Position numbers and translations under genes: made by a program
Notes under the pieces: model-generated
Told to the model about the DNA's origin: nothing
What the model saw: only the letters and a program-made list of their open reading frames with translations
The model's database searches: none
Source: Frankiaceae bacterium
GTDB taxonomy: Bacteria; Actinomycetota; Actinomycetes; JAFAQI01
NCBI GenBank assembly: GCA_019239875.1
Contig: JAFAZI010000063.1
Location: forward strand, 1-46,375
Direction of reading: 5' to 3'
Length of the DNA: 46,375 bases
In this document: one piece after another, positions 11,243 through 19,587 of the stretch
Position numbering within the stretch: position 1 is the stretch's first letter
How the letters are laid out: each line of letters starts with the position of its first letter

Positions 11243-12541
11243 TCATGACATGGCTCCGGCAGCGGCGAAGAGGGTGGACGCGGCCGGGTCGAAGGGACAG
11301 CCGCCGCGCTCCCAGTGCGCGACGTACTCGTCGCGGAAGTACTGCACCGACGATGTGATCGGGCTGGTTGCACCATCACCGAGCGCGCAGAACGAGCGAC
11401 CCATGATGTTTTCGCAAGCGTCGAGCAGGGTGTCGATGTCAGACTCGTCGGCGTTGCCCGCCTCGAGGCGTTCCAGGATCTGCACCATCCAGTAGGTGCC
11501 CTCACGGCACGGCGTGCACTTTCCGCACGACTCGTGCGCGTAGAACTCGGTCCACCGGAGTACGGCGCGGACCACGCACGTCGTGTCGTCGAAGATCTGC
11601 AGCGCCTTGGTCCCGAGCATCGAGCCGGCGGCAGTCATGCCTTCGTAGTCCAGCGGCGAGTCGAGGTGCTCGGCGGTGAGGATCGGCGTCGAGGATCCCC
11701 CCGGCGTCCAGAACTTGAGCTCGTGTCCCTCACGCACCCCACCGGCAAGCTCAAGGAGCTCTCGAAGTGTGACGCCCAACGGCGCCTCGTACTGGCCGGG
11801 GCGGGTGACGTGACCCGACAACGAGTAGAGCGTGAAGCCGGGCGACTTCTCGGAGCCCATCGTCTTGAACCAGTCGACGCCACGGTCGATGATCGCCGGC
11901 ACGCTCGCGATCGACTCGACGTTGTTGATCACGGTGGGGCTTGCATAGAGCCCGGCGACCGCGGGGAACGGCGGGCGCAGCCGGGGCTGGCCGCGGTAGC
12001 CCTCGAGAGAGTCGAGCAGCGCCGTCTCCTCACCGCAGATGTAGGCGCCGGCGCCCGCGTGGATGACCACATCGAGGTCGAAGCCGGTGCCGAAGATGTC
12101 CTTGCCGAGCAGTCCCTTGTCGTAGGCCTCGGCGACCGCCGCCTGCAGCCGCCGCACGATGTGCAGCACCTCGCCGCGGATGTAGACGAACGCCTGGTTC
12201 GAGCGGATCGCGAAACAGGTGATGACGATGCCTTCGAGGAGCACGTGGGGGTTGGCGAGCAGCAGCGGCATGTCCTTGCAGGTGCCGGGCTCCGACTCAT
12301 CGGCGTTGACGACGAGGTAGTGAGGCTTCCCGTCACCCTGCGGGATGAAGCCCCACTTGCTGCCGGTGGGGAATCCCGCGCCGCCACGTCCACGCAAGCC
12401 TGAGTCCTTGACCATACTGATGATCGAGTCGGGATCGAGCGTCGTCAGCGCCTTCTTGGCAGCGTCGTACTCGCCGTACCCGTCGAGGGTCCACGGCTTG
12501 TCATCGCCCCAGTTGGCGGAGAGGACCGGAGTGAGCTTCAT
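11243..12541 (-). CDS. nuoF: NADH-quinone oxidoreductase subunit F (NADH/FMN binding)
   Basis: Catalytic entry subunit that oxidises NADH through FMN and passes electrons to cluster N3, 432 residues. Seen in sequence: the NADH-binding glycine loop [13 protein letters not shown] at residues 51–63, the FMN region [15 protein letters not shown], and the N3 cysteine motif [15 protein letters not shown] followed downstream by RSFCALGDG, which supplies the fourth Cys. The ATG at 12541 directly follows the TAG of nuoE with no spacer. Length and motif order are standard. Confidence 0.97.
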   Translation of the reverse strand: MKLTPVLSANWGDDKPWTLDGYGEYDAAKKALTTLDPDSIISMVKDSGLRGRGGAGFPTGSKWGFIPQGDGKPHYLVVNADESEPGTCKDMPLLLANPHVLLEGIVITCFAIRSNQAFVYIRGEVLHIVRRLQAAVAEAYDKGLLGKDIFGTGFDLDVVIHAGAGAYICGEETALLDSLEGYRGQPRLRPPFPAVAGLYASPTVINNVESIASVPAIIDRGVDWFKTMGSEKSPGFTLYSLSGHVTRPGQYEAPLGVTLRELLELAGGVREGHELKFWTPGGSSTPILTAEHLDSPLDYEGMTAAGSMLGTKALQIFDDTTCVVRAVLRWTEFYAHESCGKCTPCREGTYWMVQILERLEAGNADESDIDTLLDACENIMGRSFCALGDGATSPITSSVQYFRDEYVAHWERGGCPFDPAASTLFAAAGAMS

Positions 12542-13177
12542 CTATGCCTTGTCCCCGCGTTCGTTGGCGAGCTTGAGGCCCTCGAGAGACGCCGGACCGG
12601 CCGCGCCGCCCTCATCGGCACGACCGTCGTAGAACCCGGCGAGCACTCGCTCCGCTTCCTTCCAGGTGCAGACCGAGTCGGCGCCGCGTGACGGCTTGAC
12701 CGGCTGGCCTGACTGCAGGGCATCGACGAGCGACTTCGCAGACGTGGGCGTCTGGTTGTCGAAGAACTCCCAGTTGACCATCACGACCGGCGCGAAGTCG
12801 CACGCGGCGTTGCACTCGATGTGTTCGAGCGAGACCTTGCCGTCCTCGGTGACGCCGTTCTGCGACGTGATCCCGGTGTGCTCCTTCAGAGCGTCGTAGA
12901 TCGCGTCGCCGCCCATCACTGCGCAGAGCGTGTTCGTGCAGACGCCGACGTGGTAGTCCCCGACCGGCTTGCGTTTGTACATCGTGTAGAACGTCGAAAC
13001 CGCGCTGACCTCGGCCTTCGTCAAGCCGAGCAGCTCGGCGCACAGCGCGATGCCCTCGGGGCTCACGTAGCCTTCGTCGCTCTGCACCAGGTGCAGCATC
13101 GGCAGCAACGCCGACCGCGGCTTCGGATAGCGAGCGATGAGTTCCTTCGCGCGCTCGCGGGTCTCGTCAGAGAGCAT
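12542..13177 (-). CDS. nuoE: NADH-quinone oxidoreductase subunit E (2Fe-2S)
   Basis: Thioredoxin-like 2Fe-2S subunit (cluster N1a) that partners NuoF, 211 residues. Ligands are Cys 80 and 85 (GVCTNTLC) and Cys 122 and 126 (HIECNAAC). The N-terminal helical part contains ALLPMLHLVQSDEGYVS, typical of the family. A 45-residue C-terminal extension (after KSLVDALQSG) rich in charged residues is longer than the E. coli protein. The ATG at 13177 shares one base with the nuoD stop (TAATG). Confidence 0.96.
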   Translation of the reverse strand: MLSDETRERAKELIARYPKPRSALLPMLHLVQSDEGYVSPEGIALCAELLGLTKAEVSAVSTFYTMYKRKPVGDYHVGVCTNTLCAVMGGDAIYDALKEHTGITSQNGVTEDGKVSLEHIECNAACDFAPVVMVNWEFFDNQTPTSAKSLVDALQSGQPVKPSRGADSVCTWKEAERVLAGFYDGRADEGGAAGPASLEGLKLANERGDKA

Positions 13178-14529
13178 TACCGGTCCACTCCACCCATCAC
13201 TGGATCGATGCTCGCGACGCTCGCGACGACGTCGGAGATCATGCCGCCCTCGGTCAGCGCGGGGGTCGCCTGCAGGTTCACGAAGCCGGGGTCACGCAGG
13301 TGCACGCGATACGGCCGGGTCCCGCCGTCGGAGACGACATGGGCGCCAAGTTCGCCCCGCGGTCCCTCGAGCGGCACGTAGGCCTGGCCGGCCGGCACGC
13401 GGAAGCCCTCGGTGACGAGCTTGAAGTGATGGATCAGCGCTTCCATCGACGTACCCATGATCGTGCGGATGTGGTCGAGCGAGTTGCCGAGGCCATCCGA
13501 CCCCAGGGCCAGCTGAGCCGGCCACGCGATCTTCTTGTCCGCGACCATCACCGGTCCCGGCCGCAGCCGATCGAGGGCCTGTTCCACGATCCGCAGTGAC
13601 TCACGCATCTCGTTGATCCGGACCTTGTATCGCGCGTAGCAATCCGCGTCGGTCTCGGTCACGACGTCAAAGTCGTAGGTGTCGTAGCCCATGACCGGCA
13701 TCTCCTTGCGGAGATCCCATGCAAGCCCGGAGGCCCGCAGGAGCGGACCCGTGACCCCGAGCTGCATGCACGACTCGGTGTCGAGATAGCCGACACCCTG
13801 GGTGCGTGCGATCCAGATCGGGTTCGCGGACAGCAGGTCCTCGTACTCGTCGACTCGCCGGTACATCTCCGGGATGAACTCGCGGATGGCATCGACCGCA
13901 CCAGGCGGGATGTCCTGTGCGACGCCGCCCGGCCGGATGTAGGCGTGGTTCATGCGCAGGCCCGTGATCATCTCGAAGATCTTCAGGATGCGCTCACGCT
14001 CCCGGAACGAGAACAGCATCGGGGTGAGCGCGCCGAGCTCCATCCCGCCGGTGCCGAGCCAGACCAGGTGCGAGGAGATCCGCTGCAGCTCGAGCACGAG
14101 CACTCGCAGGACGTTCACGCGCTCCGGGATCTGGTCCTCGATGCCCAGCAGCCGCTCAACACCCAGGCAGTACGTCGCCTCGTTGTACAGCGGGGAGAGG
14201 TAGTCACACCGCGTGATGAAGGTGACGGCCTGCGTCCAGTTCCGGAACTCCATGTTCTTCTCGATGCCGGTGTGCAGGTAGCCGATGACCACCCGCGTCT
14301 GCATCACCGATTCGCCCTCGAGCTCCAGCACGAGTCGGAGGACGCCGTGCGTCGACGGGTGCTGCGGACCCATGTTGACGACGATCCGCTCGCTCTCGAG
14401 CGGGTCCACCGACTCGACGAGGTCCTCCCAGTCACCACCGCCAACGGTGAAGACACGGCCTTCGTCCTCCGGCGACGCACCGCCGTACGGGTCGCCCTCG
14501 ACGTATGTGCTCTCGTACGTGTCGGTCAC
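13177..14529 (-). CDS. nuoD: NADH-quinone oxidoreductase subunit D (49 kDa)
   Basis: Quinone-site subunit related to NiFe-hydrogenase large subunit, 450 residues. It shows [21 protein letters not shown]... near residues 52–70 with the conserved quinone-pocket His, [14 protein letters not shown], and the C-terminal DPVMGGVDR ending typical of the family. GTG start at 14529 with GGAGG four bases upstream. The first 45 residues are an acidic extension. It is separated from nuoC, so NuoC and NuoD are not fused as they are in E. coli. Confidence 0.97.
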   Translation of the reverse strand: MTDTYESTYVEGDPYGGASPEDEGRVFTVGGGDWEDLVESVDPLESERIVVNMGPQHPSTHGVLRLVLELEGESVMQTRVVIGYLHTGIEKNMEFRNWTQAVTFITRCDYLSPLYNEATYCLGVERLLGIEDQIPERVNVLRVLVLELQRISSHLVWLGTGGMELGALTPMLFSFRERERILKIFEMITGLRMNHAYIRPGGVAQDIPPGAVDAIREFIPEMYRRVDEYEDLLSANPIWIARTQGVGYLDTESCMQLGVTGPLLRASGLAWDLRKEMPVMGYDTYDFDVVTETDADCYARYKVRINEMRESLRIVEQALDRLRPGPVMVADKKIAWPAQLALGSDGLGNSLDHIRTIMGTSMEALIHHFKLVTEGFRVPAGQAYVPLEGPRGELGAHVVSDGGTRPYRVHLRDPGFVNLQATPALTEGGMISDVVASVASIDPVMGGVDR

Positions 14530-14583
14530 ACGTCCTCCGCCCGGTCCACGTCCGCCGCCCGGGCAGGGACGGCGTTCCGTCGG

Positions 14584-15234
14584 CTATGCATAGGACCGCC
14601 GCTCGTCCGGAGGCGGAACCGTCGCGCCCTTGTACTCGACGGGTACGCCGCCGAGCGGATAGTCCTTGCGCTGCGGGTGACCGGGCCAGTCGTCCGGCAT
14701 CTGGATCCGAGTGAGGCCCGGGTGGCCGTCGAAGACGATCCCGAAGAAATCGAAGGTCTCCCGCTCGTGCCAGTTGGCAGTCGGGTAGATGCCGGTGGCA
14801 CTCGGGATGTGCGGGTCCTCAACGGTGACCGACACCTCCAGGCGGATCCGCCGCCGGTAGGTCATCGACAGCAGGTGGTAGACCGCGTGCAGCCGACGCC
14901 CGGTGGGGTCGTCGAGGTAGTCGACGCCCGAGACGCTCGACAACATCTCGAAGCGAAGGGCCGGGTCCGACTGCAGGATCCCGAGGACCTCGAGCAGCGC
15001 CTCACGCTTCACATACAGCGTCAGCTCGCCGCGATGGACGACGACGCGCTCGATCGAGTCGTTGAACGAGGGGTAGGCGGTCTCGAGCGCGCTCGTCGCC
15101 TCGTCGAACCAGCCGCCGTACGGCTTCGGTGAGGATGCCAGAGCAGGGACCCGTACGACGAGGCCACCGAAGCCGGAAGTGTCGCCCGAGCCACTGGCTC
15201 CGAACATGTCTCGGCGCGAGCCGTCCTCGGTCAT
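14584..15234 (-). CDS. nuoC: NADH-quinone oxidoreductase subunit C (30 kDa)
   Basis: Structural subunit of the peripheral arm, 216 residues. The family signature [20 protein letters not shown] is present near residues 155–174, preceded by the conserved VDYLDDP and YHLLSM stretches. The ATG at 15234 overlaps the nuoB stop by four bases (ATGA); upstream in-frame codons run over nuoB and are rejected. The first 35 residues are Gly/Ser-rich and probably disordered. A 54-base gap follows before nuoD. Confidence 0.96.
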   Translation of the reverse strand: MTEDGSRRDMFGASGSGDTSGFGGLVVRVPALASSPKPYGGWFDEATSALETAYPSFNDSIERVVVHRGELTLYVKREALLEVLGILQSDPALRFEMLSSVSGVDYLDDPTGRRLHAVYHLLSMTYRRRIRLEVSVTVEDPHIPSATGIYPTANWHERETFDFFGIVFDGHPGLTRIQMPDDWPGHPQRKDYPLGGVPVEYKGATVPPPDERRSYA

Positions 15235-15839
15235 GTGCCGCTCCCCGGGAAGGGGGCCGTGAGGTAGGGCTGGATCTCGACGTCGACCGGGAGGCTCTTC
15301 GAGCTGCGGGTGTCCCGCTCGATCGGCTTCTCGTAGGGGGCGCCGTCGATCGTCGTCCAGTCTGGCTTGCCGCTGATCGGGCCGTGCTTGATCTTCTCGT
15401 GCAGCTTCAGGATCGCGTCGAGCAGCATCTCCGGCCGCGGCGGACACCCGGGGAGGTACATGTCAACTGGCACGATGTGATCGACACCCTGCACGATCGC
15501 GTAGTTGTTGAACATCCCGCCGCTGCTCGCGCAGACGCCCATCGCGAGCACCCATTTGGGCTCGGGCATCTGGTCGTAGATCTGGCGCAGGACCGGGGCC
15601 ATCTTCTGCGACACCCGGCCCGCGACGATCATGAGGTCGGCCTGCCGGGGTGAGGCGCTGAAGCGCTCCATGCCGAAGCGAGCGATGTCGAAGCGGGGGC
15701 CGCCCACCGCCATCATCTCGATCGCGCAGCAGGCAAGCCCGAACTGGGCCGGCCACACGGAGTTCTTCCGCGCCGTGTTGAGCAGCTTCGCGACGTTGGT
15801 CAGCAGGATCCCGTCCGGGATCTTCTCTTCGATTCCCAT
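15231..15839 (-). CDS. nuoB: NADH-quinone oxidoreductase subunit B (cluster N2)
   Basis: Subunit that holds the terminal 4Fe-4S cluster N2 and donates electrons to quinone, 202 residues. N2 ligands are the tandem Cys 37–38 ([11 protein letters not shown]), Cys 103 ([10 protein letters not shown]) and Cys 132 (LPGCPPRPE). The ATG at 15839 lies 7 bases after nuoA. The C-terminal 35 residues after the core are a charged extension common in Actinobacteria. It ends in the ATGA overlap with nuoC. Confidence 0.97.
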   Translation of the reverse strand: MGIEEKIPDGILLTNVAKLLNTARKNSVWPAQFGLACCAIEMMAVGGPRFDIARFGMERFSASPRQADLMIVAGRVSQKMAPVLRQIYDQMPEPKWVLAMGVCASSGGMFNNYAIVQGVDHIVPVDMYLPGCPPRPEMLLDAILKLHEKIKHGPISGKPDWTTIDGAPYEKPIERDTRSSKSLPVDVEIQPYLTAPFPGSGT

Positions 15840-15846
15840 TAGTGAC

Positions 15847-16197
15847 CTAGTCCCACTCGAGGCCCCCACGACGCCAGACGTACGCGTAGACCACGAAGAC
15901 GGTTGCGATGAACAGGATCATCTCCACCAGCCCGAACATGCCGAGCTTGTTGAAGGCCACAGCCCACGGATAGAGGAAGACGATCTCGATGTCGAAGACG
16001 ATGAACAGCATCGCGGTCAGGTAGTACTTCACCGGCAGTCGATGACCGCGGAACGCCTGCGGCGCGGGCTCGATACCGCATTCGTAGGACTCGAGCTTTG
16101 CCCGGTTGAAGCGCTTCGGACCGGACAGCGAGCCCGCGACGATCGAGAAGATGGCGAAGCCGCCACTGAAGATGCTGAGGATCAGGATCGGAATCAT
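15847..16197 (-). CDS. nuoA: NADH-quinone oxidoreductase subunit A
   Basis: First gene of the nuo operon, a three-helix membrane subunit of 116 residues. The conserved loop motif [15 protein letters not shown] with the quinone-site Cys is visible near residues 30–44, followed by [30 protein letters not shown], here cited as residues 50–79. The ATG at 16197 has an AGGAG ribosome site 9 bases upstream. A 91-base gap separates it from menJ upstream. Confidence 0.96.
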   Translation of the reverse strand: MIPILILSIFSGGFAIFSIVAGSLSGPKRFNRAKLESYECGIEPAPQAFRGHRLPVKYYLTAMLFIVFDIEIVFLYPWAVAFNKLGMFGLVEMILFIATVFVVYAYVWRRGGLEWD

Positions 16198-16261
16198 CGG
16201 GCTCCACTCCTTTCCTGTCCGTTCACTCGACTGCTGCCGCGGTGCTGGTCAAACCCTCGAA

Positions 16262-16267
16262 AGTCTA
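16262..16267 (-). promoter_or_regulatory. Weak candidate -10 element before nuoA
   Basis: On the minus strand this reads TAGACT, a TANNNT-type -10 hexamer, about 65 bases before the nuoA ATG. The best upstream match for a -35 is GTGACC at a 19-base spacing, which is poor. It is the only promoter-like signal I see in the 91 bases between menJ and nuoA. The nuo genes might equally be read through from menJ. No Rex-type palindrome is visible in this gap. Confidence 0.25.
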
Positions 16268-16288
16268 GGTCTCGCCCTTCCCGGCCGG

Positions 16289-17557
16289 TCACGCGGCTGG
16301 GGTCAGCCGATTGAGTCCGGAGATGATGCGATCGAACGCGTCGCCGCCCTTCGGCTCCGCCAGGTTCGCGAGCAGCTTCAGGCAGAAGCGCATGAGCGTC
16401 GGGTGCGGCAGGCCGTGGCGGGTGCAGAGCTTCATGACCGACGGGTGACCGATCGCCTTCACGAAGATCCGGCCGACCGTGTAGTAGCCGCCGTACTCGT
16501 CGTTGAGGGCCTTCGGGTAGCCGTTCAGCACGCGCTCTCGCCGTGGGCCCTCGGGCTCCGCCAGCGCCTGCGCAACGATTTCGGCTGCCAGCCGACCGGA
16601 CTCCATCGCGTAGGCGATGCCTTCGCCGTTCATCGGGTTGACCATGCCGCCGGCATCACCGACGAGCAGCGCACCCTCGGCGTAGTGCGGCTTGCGGTTG
16701 AAGCCCATCGGGAGCGCGGCGCCGCGAATCGGGCCGGTCGCGTTCTCCGGCACGAAGCCCCACTCCTCGGGCATCGAGGCACACCAGCTGTCGAGCATCG
16801 CGCGGTAGTCGGTCTTACCGAACGCATCCGACGTGTTGAGAATGCCGAGGCCGACGTTGCTGGTGCCGTCACCCACACCGAATACCCAGCCGTAGCCCGG
16901 CAACAGCCGGCCTTCACCCTGCTTGCCGTCCCAGAGCTCGAGCCATGACTCGAGCCAGTCGTCGTCATGACGAGGGCTGTTGTAGTAGCGGCGGTACGCG
17001 ACGCCCATCGGACGGTCTTCGCGCCGCTGCCGATCAAGCGCGAGGGAGAAACGCGAGCTGTTGCCGTCGGCGACCAGAGTGACCGGGGCGCGAACGGTGC
17101 GCCCCTCCTTGGTCGTCACACCCTCGACCCGACCAGTGCGTTCATCGCGAACCGGCTCGATGACGGTCGTGCGCTCGTGCAGCTGTGCGCCGGCCTTCTG
17201 CGCGGCGCGGGCCAGAACCTCATCGAAGTCCTGCCGCGGACGGACCAGGCCGTACGACGGATAGCTCGCGAGATCGGGCCACGGGATCTCCAGCCGCATC
17301 CCACCGCCGAGGATCCGCAGCCCGTGGTTGGCGATCCAGCCGTTCGCCGGACTGGTCTCGATGCCCATGGCCACGAGCTGCTTGACGGCACGCGGGGTCA
17401 GCCCGTCCCCGCAGACCTTCTCCCGAGGGAATTCGGACTTCTCGAGGACGATGACGTCGAGGCCCGCCTGCGCCAGCCAGTAGGCGGCGGTGGACCCGCC
17501 GGGACCAGCGCCGACGACTACGACGTCGGCGTCGTACTCGCCCTGAAGACCGGCCAT
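16289..17557 (-). CDS. menJ: Geranylgeranyl reductase-family flavoprotein, probable menaquinone reductase
   Basis: FAD-dependent oxidoreductase of 422 residues. In M. tuberculosis the homologue MenJ saturates one double bond in the isoprenoid tail of menaquinone. The N-terminal Rossmann motif VVVVGAGPGGSTAAYWLA starts at about residue 12, EKSEFPREKVCGDGLTPRAV is near residue 39, and the second FAD motif LLVGDAGGMVNPMNGEGIAY is near residue 296, all typical of the family. It lies between menG and nuoA. The ATG has a GGAG only 2 bases upstream, which is short. A Rex-type palindrome lies 11–28 bases before the start. The assignment to MenJ rather than an archaeal-type lipid reductase rests on context. 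Confidence 0.85.
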   Translation of the reverse strand: MAGLQGEYDADVVVVGAGPGGSTAAYWLAQAGLDVIVLEKSEFPREKVCGDGLTPRAVKQLVAMGIETSPANGWIANHGLRILGGGMRLEIPWPDLASYPSYGLVRPRQDFDEVLARAAQKAGAQLHERTTVIEPVRDERTGRVEGVTTKEGRTVRAPVTLVADGNSSRFSLALDRQRREDRPMGVAYRRYYNSPRHDDDWLESWLELWDGKQGEGRLLPGYGWVFGVGDGTSNVGLGILNTSDAFGKTDYRAMLDSWCASMPEEWGFVPENATGPIRGAALPMGFNRKPHYAEGALLVGDAGGMVNPMNGEGIAYAMESGRLAAEIVAQALAEPEGPRRERVLNGYPKALNDEYGGYYTVGRIFVKAIGHPSVMKLCTRHGLPHPTLMRFCLKLLANLAEPKGGDAFDRIISGLNRLTPAA

Positions 17558-17567
17558 GACTCCTACT

Positions 17568-17585
17568 TCGTGAAACTGTTCACAT
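17568..17585. promoter_or_regulatory. Candidate Rex operator upstream of menJ
   Basis: The plus strand reads TCGTGAAACTGTTCACAT, i.e. GTGAA-ACTG-TTCAC with perfect 5-base arms. Compared with the actinobacterial Rex consensus TTGTGAA-N4-TTCACAA it has one mismatch in each 7-base arm. It begins 11 bases upstream of the menJ ATG. A possible -10 (TAGACT on the minus strand, 17602–17607) would place transcription start just before it, so bound Rex could block the menJ transcript. rex itself is in the same window. Binding is inferred only. Confidence 0.6.
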
Positions 17586-17621
17586 AAGCCTTGCGAGGCC
17601 GAGTCTAGTGGCCCGGGTTCG

Positions 17622-17639
17622 GGCCTCGCGGTCGAGGCC
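17622..17639 (-). terminator. Hairpin directly after menG stop
   Basis: A perfect 7-base-pair stem (minus strand GGCCTCG-ACCG-CGAGGCC) begins at the last base of the menG stop codon. It is GC-rich with a 4-base loop and is not followed by a clear T run. It probably ends or attenuates the DUF4229–receiver–menG transcript before menJ. Confidence 0.5.
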
Positions 17640-18328
17640 TACCTCGTGGCCGAATGGAGCGCGACGGCACCGAGCAGGAGTTGGCGCCAGCCGACCTTCG
17701 ACCATCCGGCATGGGTGATCCGATCGGCGAGTTCGGCCGGCGAGGGCCATTCGCCGACCGACTCCGCGAGGTACTCGTAGGCCTCGTCGTTGCTCGCGGC
17801 GACCTTGGCCAGCCGCGGCATCACGCGGTCCACGTAAAGCTTGTGGCCGGCCTTGAGCGGTTGCCGTAGCGGCGCGCTGGTCTCGAGAATCACGAGGCGG
17901 CCGCCCGAGCGGGTCACCCGGGCCATCTCGCGGAGCGCGACGTCGACGTCGGCGACGTTGCGGAGCCCGAAGGAGATGGTGACGGCATCGAAAGCGGAAT
18001 CGGAGAACGGCAGGCGAAGGGCGTCGCCTGCCACGAAGTTCAGCTGCCGGTGCCGATCCCGGCCGACCGACAGCATGCCGAGCGAGAAGTCGCATGCGAC
18101 CGGACGGGCGCCGAGCGCCTCGATAGGTACCGAGCTCGCGCCGGTGCCCGCGGCGAGGTCGAGGACGCGGTCACCGCGATGGACCCGCAGCTCGCGCGCG
18201 ACGATGCCGCGCCAGCGCCGTTCCTGGCCCATCGTCATGACCGCGTTCATCCGGTCGTAGCGATCGGCGACCGCGTCGAACATCTGAGCCACCTCGCGCG
18301 GCTTGCGATCGAGGTTGGCGCGTGACAT
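17639..18328 (-). CDS. menG: Demethylmenaquinone methyltransferase
   Basis: SAM-dependent C-methyltransferase catalysing the last step of classical menaquinone synthesis (UbiE/MenG family), 229 residues. The N-terminal MFDAVADRYDRMNAVMTMG and RWR signature, motif I VLDLAAGTGASSVP (residues 56–69) and ISFGLRNVADVDVALREM with SGGRLVILE are family hallmarks. The start is ATG at 18328 with AGGA 7 bases upstream. It is the third gene after DUF4229 and the receiver protein and is followed by a hairpin. No ubiquinone genes are seen, which supports menaquinone as the substrate. Confidence 0.95.
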   Translation of the reverse strand: MSRANLDRKPREVAQMFDAVADRYDRMNAVMTMGQERRWRGIVARELRVHRGDRVLDLAAGTGASSVPIEALGARPVACDFSLGMLSVGRDRHRQLNFVAGDALRLPFSDSAFDAVTISFGLRNVADVDVALREMARVTRSGGRLVILETSAPLRQPLKAGHKLYVDRVMPRLAKVAASNDEAYEYLAESVGEWPSPAELADRITHAGWSKVGWRQLLLGAVALHSATR

Positions 18329-18359
18329 GCCGCCATCCTCTCGCGACGGCCTCAGCGTC

Positions 18360-18752
18360 CTACGACGAGGCCTTGCGTGCCCGGAGTGTGCGGAGGAGAT
18401 CGACGAGCTGCGTCACCGTCGACCCCTTCTCGAGGTAGGCGTCAGCACCGGATTCCAGCGACTCCTTCGCCATCTCTTCCTGGTCGTACGCCGAGAACAC
18501 CAGGATCACGGCGTCAGGAAGGATGCCGCGGAGGCGAGGAAGCGCCTGCATCCCGTCCATGACCGGCATGGCGAGGTCGAGCAGCACGATGCTCGGCTGC
18601 TCGCGCGCGGCGAGGAGCACGGCCTCTTCGCCGTCGCGCGCCGTACCGGCGACTTCGAAGTCGTCCTCGGTCTCGAGGAGCAGCGTCAACAGCTCGCGGA
18701 GGTTGGCGGCGTCATCGACGACGAGGACGCGGTCCCGCTTCTGGTCGGTCAC
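18360..18752 (-). CDS. Stand-alone response regulator receiver protein
   Basis: Single CheY-like domain of 130 residues with no output domain. The phosphorylation apparatus is complete: acidic pair Asp 13–14, phosphoacceptor Asp 59 (VLLDLAMPVMDG), Ser 87 (VFSAYD) and Lys 109 (YLEKG). The GTG start overlaps the upstream DUF4229 stop by four bases (GTGA), so the two are probably co-translated; menG follows after 31 bases. No histidine kinase is encoded in the window. The target is unknown. It could be a phosphate-relay partner or act by protein contact. Confidence 0.88.
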   Translation of the reverse strand: MTDQKRDRVLVVDDAANLRELLTLLLETEDDFEVAGTARDGEEAVLLAAREQPSIVLLDLAMPVMDGMQALPRLRGILPDAVILVFSAYDQEEMAKESLESGADAYLEKGSTVTQLVDLLRTLRARKASS

Positions 18753-19099
18753 GTGGCCGGATCACTCGGCGCGGGGACCGGTTGGGCGCGCTCCGTACGA
18801 TCCTGCGGCACCTGCGCGTCGACATAGATGTCTTCGGCGGCCGTCCGCTCGGCCAGTCGGGCGCGGCTGGTCAGCACGGTGCGCTCGACCGCCTGTCCCA
18901 TCGCGATTCGTTGCCGGCGAAGCGCGAACCACGAGATCACGCCGGACGCGATCAGCGCGGCCACCAGCAACGGGAAGGTGGGGATGCCGGCGAGCCAGCC
19001 GAGCCCGTAGCAGGCGGCGAACAGGGCCAGTCGCAACACGTTGTACGTGACAATGGCTCGACTGGGGCCCGACTGGTCCTTCGTTACGCCGTTTGCCAC
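18749..19099 (-). CDS. DUF4229 family small membrane protein
   Basis: A 116-residue protein with two predicted membrane helices (about residues 21–40 and 42–60), then a basic RRQRIAMG stretch and a charged, probably helical cytoplasmic tail. The order helix-helix-basic-tail and the NVLRLALFAACYG start fit the actinobacterial DUF4229 family, which has no known function. A homologue lies next to the ccs genes in M. tuberculosis. The GTG start has no ribosome site but a TAGTCT hexamer 6 bases upstream, suggesting a leaderless mRNA. Confidence 0.75.
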   Translation of the reverse strand: MANGVTKDQSGPSRAIVTYNVLRLALFAACYGLGWLAGIPTFPLLVAALIASGVISWFALRRQRIAMGQAVERTVLTSRARLAERTAAEDIYVDAQVPQDRTERAQPVPAPSDPAT

Positions 19100-19105
19100 A
19101 AATTC

Positions 19106-19111
19106 AGACTA
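19106..19111 (-). promoter_or_regulatory. Candidate -10 for a leaderless DUF4229 transcript
   Basis: The minus strand reads TAGTCT (TANNNT type) followed by 6 bases and then the GTG start at 19099, with no Shine-Dalgarno sequence. This geometry is typical of leaderless actinobacterial genes. No good -35 is present. Confidence 0.35.
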
Positions 19112-19159
19112 CGACCTGATGGTCCACAGGAGCGATTCGACTCGAATTGGGCAGTTAGG

Positions 19160-19189
19160 CTGACAACAGGCACGAAAAGCGGCGACACT
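19160..19189 (+). promoter_or_regulatory. Candidate promoter of bldC-like gene
   Basis: CTGACA (19160–19165) and GACACT (19184–19189) are separated by 18 bases, a possible -35/-10 pair. The -35 is one base from consensus and the -10 is weak. Transcription would start near 19196, inside or next to the 19197–19211 palindrome, giving a leader of roughly 37 bases. Confidence 0.3.
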
Positions 19190-19196
19190 GTATGGA

Positions 19197-19211
19197 CCTG
19201 CACGGTGCAGG
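19197..19211. promoter_or_regulatory. Perfect palindrome in bldC-like leader
   Basis: CCTGCAC-G-GTGCAGG is a perfect 7-base inverted repeat with a one-base centre, located 22–36 bases before the bldC-like start and close to the predicted transcription start. The near-absence of a loop argues for a protein-binding site rather than an RNA hairpin. The regulator is unknown. Confidence 0.4.
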
Positions 19212-19232
19212 CCCTGGTTGAGGGGGTTGGTT

Positions 19233-19484
19233 GTGGTGGAGTCGCGAGATCGTTTGCTGACCCCAGGAGAAGTCGCCAGCCTCTTCCGCGTTGACCCGAA
19301 GACGGTCACTCGTTGGGCGGCGGCCGGGCGAATCAACAGCATCCGCACCCCCGGCGGCCACCGGCGCTTCCGCGAGTCCGAGATCCGTGAATTGCTCCGG
19401 CAGGACGGTTCCAAGAGTGCGGCGCCCGCCCCGGCGGCTCCCGCGCCCCGCACCGCAGGCGACGACGCAGCCCAGCCCGTCTAG
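19233..19484 (+). CDS. bldC: BldC-family MerR-like DNA-binding protein
   Basis: Small single-domain regulator of 83 residues. The core LLTPGEVASLFRVDPKTVTR, followed by WAAAGRINSIRTPGGHRRFR, closely matches the winged helix-turn-helix of Streptomyces BldC, a developmental regulator that binds direct repeats. No effector domain is present. After residue about 60 there is an Ala/Pro-rich tail. The GTG at 19233 is preferred because AGGGGG lies 6 bases upstream; a GTG at 19236 is also possible. It stands alone on the plus strand between minus-strand units, convergent with ccsB. Confidence 0.85.
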   Translation: MVESRDRLLTPGEVASLFRVDPKTVTRWAAAGRINSIRTPGGHRRFRESEIRELLRQDGSKSAAPAPAAPAPRTAGDDAAQPV

Positions 19485-19509
19485 AGGTTCAGCCGCCGAT
19501 TCTCGACGA

Positions 19510-19553
19510 GTTGTGAGCTGTTAGCGGTCATAGCACCATCAACGGCTCACAAC
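19510..19553. terminator. Inverted repeat between convergent bldC and ccsB
   Basis: GTTGTGAGC (19510–19518) and GCTCACAAC (19545–19553) form a perfect 9-base inverted repeat with a 26-base spacer, extendable by a few imperfect pairs. It lies in the 103-base gap between two converging stop codons, so a bidirectional terminator is the simplest reading. The long loop makes it weak. Confidence 0.4.
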
Positions 19554-19587
19554 CTCGACAACCGCAGCCGTGCCGACGGGGTGAGCG

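Noticed and set aside
16198-16288. A Rex site directly in front of nuoA
   Set aside because: I searched for GTGAA/TTCAC pairs; only a single GTGAA without partner is present.
19510-19553. TTGTGAGC/GCTCACAA half-sites as a Rex operator
   Set aside because: The arms are separated by 26 bases instead of about 4 and lie between converging stop codons, so a terminator is more likely.
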